Below are positions 61,499 to 64,000 of a stretch of 64,000 bases of DNA, one piece after another. This DNA comes from Mucilaginibacter flavidus. Lineage in GTDB: Bacteria > Bacteroidota > Bacteroidia > Sphingobacteriales > Sphingobacteriaceae. The stretch covers positions 142,325-206,324 of the forward strand of contig NZ_JAMXOE010000010.1 in the NCBI RefSeq assembly GCF_024055575.1, read 5' to 3'. The stretch's first letter is position 1. The number at the start of each line of letters is the position of its first letter. Made by a program: the position numbers and the translations under genes. Under the pieces are notes generated by a model. The model was given only the letters and a program-made list of their open reading frames with translations. It was not told the DNA's origin and made no database searches.

Positions 61499-62110
61499 AT
61501 GAAAATCTATTGTTTGTCACTATTAGCCATTATCGGATTATTTTTATCAGGTCAAAAAGAACATGCTGTGCGATACCGCCTGCCACAAACGGATTCAATT
61601 CTTGCAAAGAAAAAGGGCAATAAGGAGGCTATTGACCAATATATTAGTAAGCATACTAAATCTGTAATAATACTTGTAAAAGTTCCGGGAAAGGAAAATT
61701 TAGTCCCGGTTAAAAATGAAAATTGGCCCGACGAGGTAGAATATACTTATAATATTTATAAAAACCCAGCAGGGAAAATAATCTTTATCGCACAAATTCC
61801 ATTTAGTGAAAGCGGCGATTGGGATATTGAATATAAACATTATTTTGACGAACAGGGCCTTACTTTTGCATTCAGTAAAGAGGAGTCGGTGTTTGACGAG
61901 AATGTTAAAGGCGGTGTTGTGAGGGAAATCCTTTTGAATTATTATGATGAGACCTTTAAGAATATTAGACAAATAAATAGGCTTACTGACAAAGACTATA
62001 AGGCAATCAAGAAACGTAAAAACGGCTACGATTTTCGCGAATACAAATACAGTATTTTTAAAAACTTAAGCAGTTGCCTCAACGGCTATTGGATTAGACA
62101 CCTGAATTAG
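61499..62110 (+). CDS. Hypothetical exported protein
   Basis: 203 residues with an N-terminal hydrophobic signal-like stretch (residues 1-18, IYCLSLLAIIGLFLSG). The mature part is charged (Lys/Asp/Glu-rich), with strand-like segments VEYTYNIYKNPAGKIIFIAQI and IEYKHYFDEQGLTFAFSKEE. No motif is recognised. It follows ridA by 37 bp on the same strand but no functional link is evident. Function unknown. Confidence 0.7.
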   Translation: MKIYCLSLLAIIGLFLSGQKEHAVRYRLPQTDSILAKKKGNKEAIDQYISKHTKSVIILVKVPGKENLVPVKNENWPDEVEYTYNIYKNPAGKIIFIAQIPFSESGDWDIEYKHYFDEQGLTFAFSKEESVFDENVKGGVVREILLNYYDETFKNIRQINRLTDKDYKAIKKRKNGYDFREYKYSIFKNLSSCLNGYWIRHLN

Positions 62111-62254
62111 TCAATCCTAAATTTGCAAAGAACTTAATATCCGCAGCACCTTCAGAAAATAGTTATTGATACCGTTCGGCAACACCTTGGCCAACTGTAA
62201 GCCAGTTCCTAAAAGTATTAATTGTATGAAGTCATGTGCTAATAAACTCCCTCT

Positions 62255-63634
62255 TCAGGGGGCCGGGGCGCTAGCCAATATCCTCAACTCCTTCGGAAAA
62301 TAATTATTAATCCTGTTCGGCAATAGCTTAGCCCACCCCAAAGCCTGTCCTTCAAAATTCATCAAGCTCCAGCCTTTGTCGGTAATATTTATGTCGATGT
62401 TGTCCCGGCGCAGGTATTGGATGGCCTGGTTAAGGTTTAATTCAGTTTGCAACACCCTATCCTTATTAATATATAGGCTCAATGCCAACTCATGGTCGGG
62501 TATCAGATCATTGCCCATTAGTTTACCAATCCGGACGCCCGACTTCTTTATATATAGGTGTCGTTGCAAAGTGTCCAGGCTTTCTTTGTGCTCGCGGCTT
62601 ATCGCCAGCCAGTCGTCGTTCACCTTATTATAATAAAAGGCGTCGGGCTCAATAATGTATTTCTTTATCAACTCAATTTCCTGTAGGGCCAGCTTCTGGT
62701 GCCCCCTGGTTTTAACCATTGGCATTTCATCAGTTTGTTCCTTCTTTTTTAAGCATGCTGCAAACAAGCCTTCACCCTCAACCCTGCCAGGGTAGAAGCG
62801 GTAGCCCCAGGCCTTATGCTCCGGCGACTGCGTTTCAACAATTCCCCACTCCTTATATATAGGTATGCGGATGCTTTCCATATTGTATTCCCGGCACAGC
62901 CAATCCACAATTTCCTCGTTCTCCTGGTGCGAGTAGGAGCATGTACTATATATAAGGTGTCCTTCTTCTTTTAATGCAGGGTAAACATCGGCCAGTATAC
63001 GTTCCTGCCGCTGGTGGCAAAGGTTCACGTTTGCGTCGCTCCATTCATTCATGGCGGCGGGGTCTTTACGGAACATGCCCGAGCCCGAACATGGCGCATC
63101 AACCAGTATGGTATCAAAAAAGCCGCTAAGCCGGGTAAAGTCGCGCGGGTCGTTATTGGTAACAATGGTGTTGGCGGTGCCCCAGCGGTTAAGGTTGTCG
63201 CATAAAACAGGCACGCGCGTTTTTATTATTTCGTTTGATACCAGCAGGTCGGTGCTTTTTATGGCCGAGTTTAACAACGTGCTTTTACCGCCGGGGGCAG
63301 CACAAAGGTCAAGCACCTTTTGCGTCTCGTCATTATTTTGGTTGATGTGTTTATATATATGGTCGATAAACATGGACGACGCTTCCTGTACATAATAGCA
63401 CCCGGCATGGAAAAGCGGGTCGAAAGTAAAGGATGGACGCACGTCTAAATAGTACCCTTCGGCACGCCATGGCACTTGCCGGCCAGTTTTCACTGCCGAT
63501 TTTTTAAAAGGATTGAGGCGGATAGATGTAGGCGCTGCAATATTTTCGTGGGCATCCACGAAGTTTTCGCGCTCAAAACCCGGTTCGTTATTTAAAGAAG
63601 CAAGAAAATTTTCAGGAAAAATATATTCACTCAT
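62255..63634 (-). CDS. RsmF-like rRNA cytosine-C5 methyltransferase
   Basis: 459 residues of the NOL1/NOP2/Sun family, which transfers methyl from S-adenosylmethionine to cytosine C5 in rRNA. The SAM motif VLDLCAAPGGKST, the DTILVDAPCSGSGMFRKDP strand with catalytic Cys (PCS) and the STCSYSHQENE motif with the second Cys are intact. The C-terminal third is the PUA-like RNA-binding region seen in RsmF. Site specificity (for example m5C1407 in E. coli) is not readable here. Single gene facing the strong promoter at the window end. Confidence 0.93.
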   Translation of the reverse strand: MSEYIFPENFLASLNNEPGFERENFVDAHENIAAPTSIRLNPFKKSAVKTGRQVPWRAEGYYLDVRPSFTFDPLFHAGCYYVQEASSMFIDHIYKHINQNNDETQKVLDLCAAPGGKSTLLNSAIKSTDLLVSNEIIKTRVPVLCDNLNRWGTANTIVTNNDPRDFTRLSGFFDTILVDAPCSGSGMFRKDPAAMNEWSDANVNLCHQRQERILADVYPALKEEGHLIYSTCSYSHQENEEIVDWLCREYNMESIRIPIYKEWGIVETQSPEHKAWGYRFYPGRVEGEGLFAACLKKKEQTDEMPMVKTRGHQKLALQEIELIKKYIIEPDAFYYNKVNDDWLAISREHKESLDTLQRHLYIKKSGVRIGKLMGNDLIPDHELALSLYINKDRVLQTELNLNQAIQYLRRDNIDINITDKGWSLMNFEGQALGWAKLLPNRINNYFPKELRILASAPAP

Positions 63635-63870
63635 AGCTGTTTCAAAGATACAAATTAGCCAATAGCCATTGTTATAGCCCCGGTGTTAAAAATAGATGGA
63701 TGAAATAGGTGGTAGTTTACAAGCAGTTACAACAATTGTTTTAACTAATGCAAAATTCTTTTTGCAGGATGCCAAAATCTGTGTACATTTGTGACCGCTT
63801 TGGAAAAAGGCGTTGTTTTTTGAATGATTTGCGAAGATTAAAATAAAGTGAAAAACAAGTAAAATAATAC

Positions 63871-63901
63871 TTGACACATAACTAAAAAAATCACATCTTT
63901 G
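63871..63901 (+). promoter_or_regulatory. Strong promoter, TTGACA and CATCTTTG
   Basis: TTGACA (63871-63876) is spaced 20 nt (counted from TTG) from CATCTTTG (63894-63901), close to TTG-N19-21-TAnnTTTG of the phylum's main sigma factor. AT-rich DNA lies upstream of it. Confidence 0.7.
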
Positions 63902-64000
63902 CAGCCCGCAAACGAGGGAGAGAAAAGAGAGAAAGGTGGCGGGAAACAAGCTTTAGAAAATAAAAAAAAATAAAGTTTGCGAATTAAAAAAAGGTTTCTA
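63902..64000 (+). other. Structured leader, probable front of an rRNA operon
   Basis: Begins CAGCCCGCAAACGAGGG, then forms a CCCGC...GCGGG stem about 35 nt apart, followed by A-rich DNA, CTTTAGAAAATAAAAA and AAAGTTTGCG up to the window edge. No coding frame starts. Leaders of this design precede rRNA or tRNA operons in related bacteria. The 16S gene itself is not in view, so the call is inference. Confidence 0.45.

Noticed and set aside
63686..63949. 87-codon minus-strand frame
   Set aside because: It overlaps the strong promoter and leader on the other strand and shows no family pattern. Hydrophobic residues reflect AT-rich DNA.

Overview
The window is chromosomal DNA from a Bacteroidota bacterium, most likely Sphingobacteriaceae (Mucilaginibacter- or Pedobacter-like). 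This assignment is an inference from four things: gene content (futalosine menaquinone genes, B12-dependent ribonucleotide reductase, a CocE-type peptidase, NtrY-like kinase), TAnnTTTG-type -7 promoter elements, the lack of clear Shine-Dalgarno sequences, and moderate GC with very hairpin-rich intergenic DNA.

Layout. 0-13 kb holds central metabolism: pyruvate kinase (5' end outside the window), a HAD phosphatase/ACT fusion, a universal stress protein, tryptophan dioxygenase, branched-chain aminotransferase, ClpS, a Gly-rich secreted protein, a frameshifted CocE-type hydrolase, Pgk, a GNAT enzyme, a lipoprotein and GapDH. 13-17 kb is a cell-surface glycan locus: a WecA/TagO-type transferase, then a truncated glycosyltransferase head to head with a truncated membrane protein, and a polytopic membrane protein. 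17-20 kb carries obg, adk and a tRNA-Arg, whose 5' end is fused to a small GIY-YIG gene that is in turn preceded by a half tRNA interrupted by a 20-bp palindrome. 20-34 kb has an ATP-dependent ligase/exonuclease repair pair, a Prc-type protease, a TPR protein, an amino-acid permease, a 1251-residue NtrY-like kinase, fabD, folE and queD. 33.7-43.9 kb has mqnB and mqnD, truB, ribF, two membrane proteins and the ileS-dksA-lspA run.

43.9-56.3 kb is the accessory part. It contains a large structured hairpin repeat, AT-rich orphan genes with a SMI1/KNR4-type immunity-like protein, a DUF3606 protein, an intact IS1182-family element, and a minus-strand cytochrome c/outer-membrane-barrel cluster with three copies of a 59-bp repeat around and inside it. 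A reductase-like gene and a decayed gene close the region. 56.6-64 kb returns to housekeeping: NrdJ, a periplasmic thioredoxin-like protein, RidA, and an RsmF-like rRNA methyltransferase. The window ends in a strong promoter and structured leader that look like the front of an rRNA operon.

Two themes run through the window. First, many gene boundaries carry imperfect inverted repeats built from short repeated words. Similar words also occur in frame inside mqnB and mqnD and form the last codons of gap. Second, at least three genes are broken by frameshifts, two of them needing only a one- or two-base change to restore, so sequencing or assembly error must be weighed against real pseudogenes.
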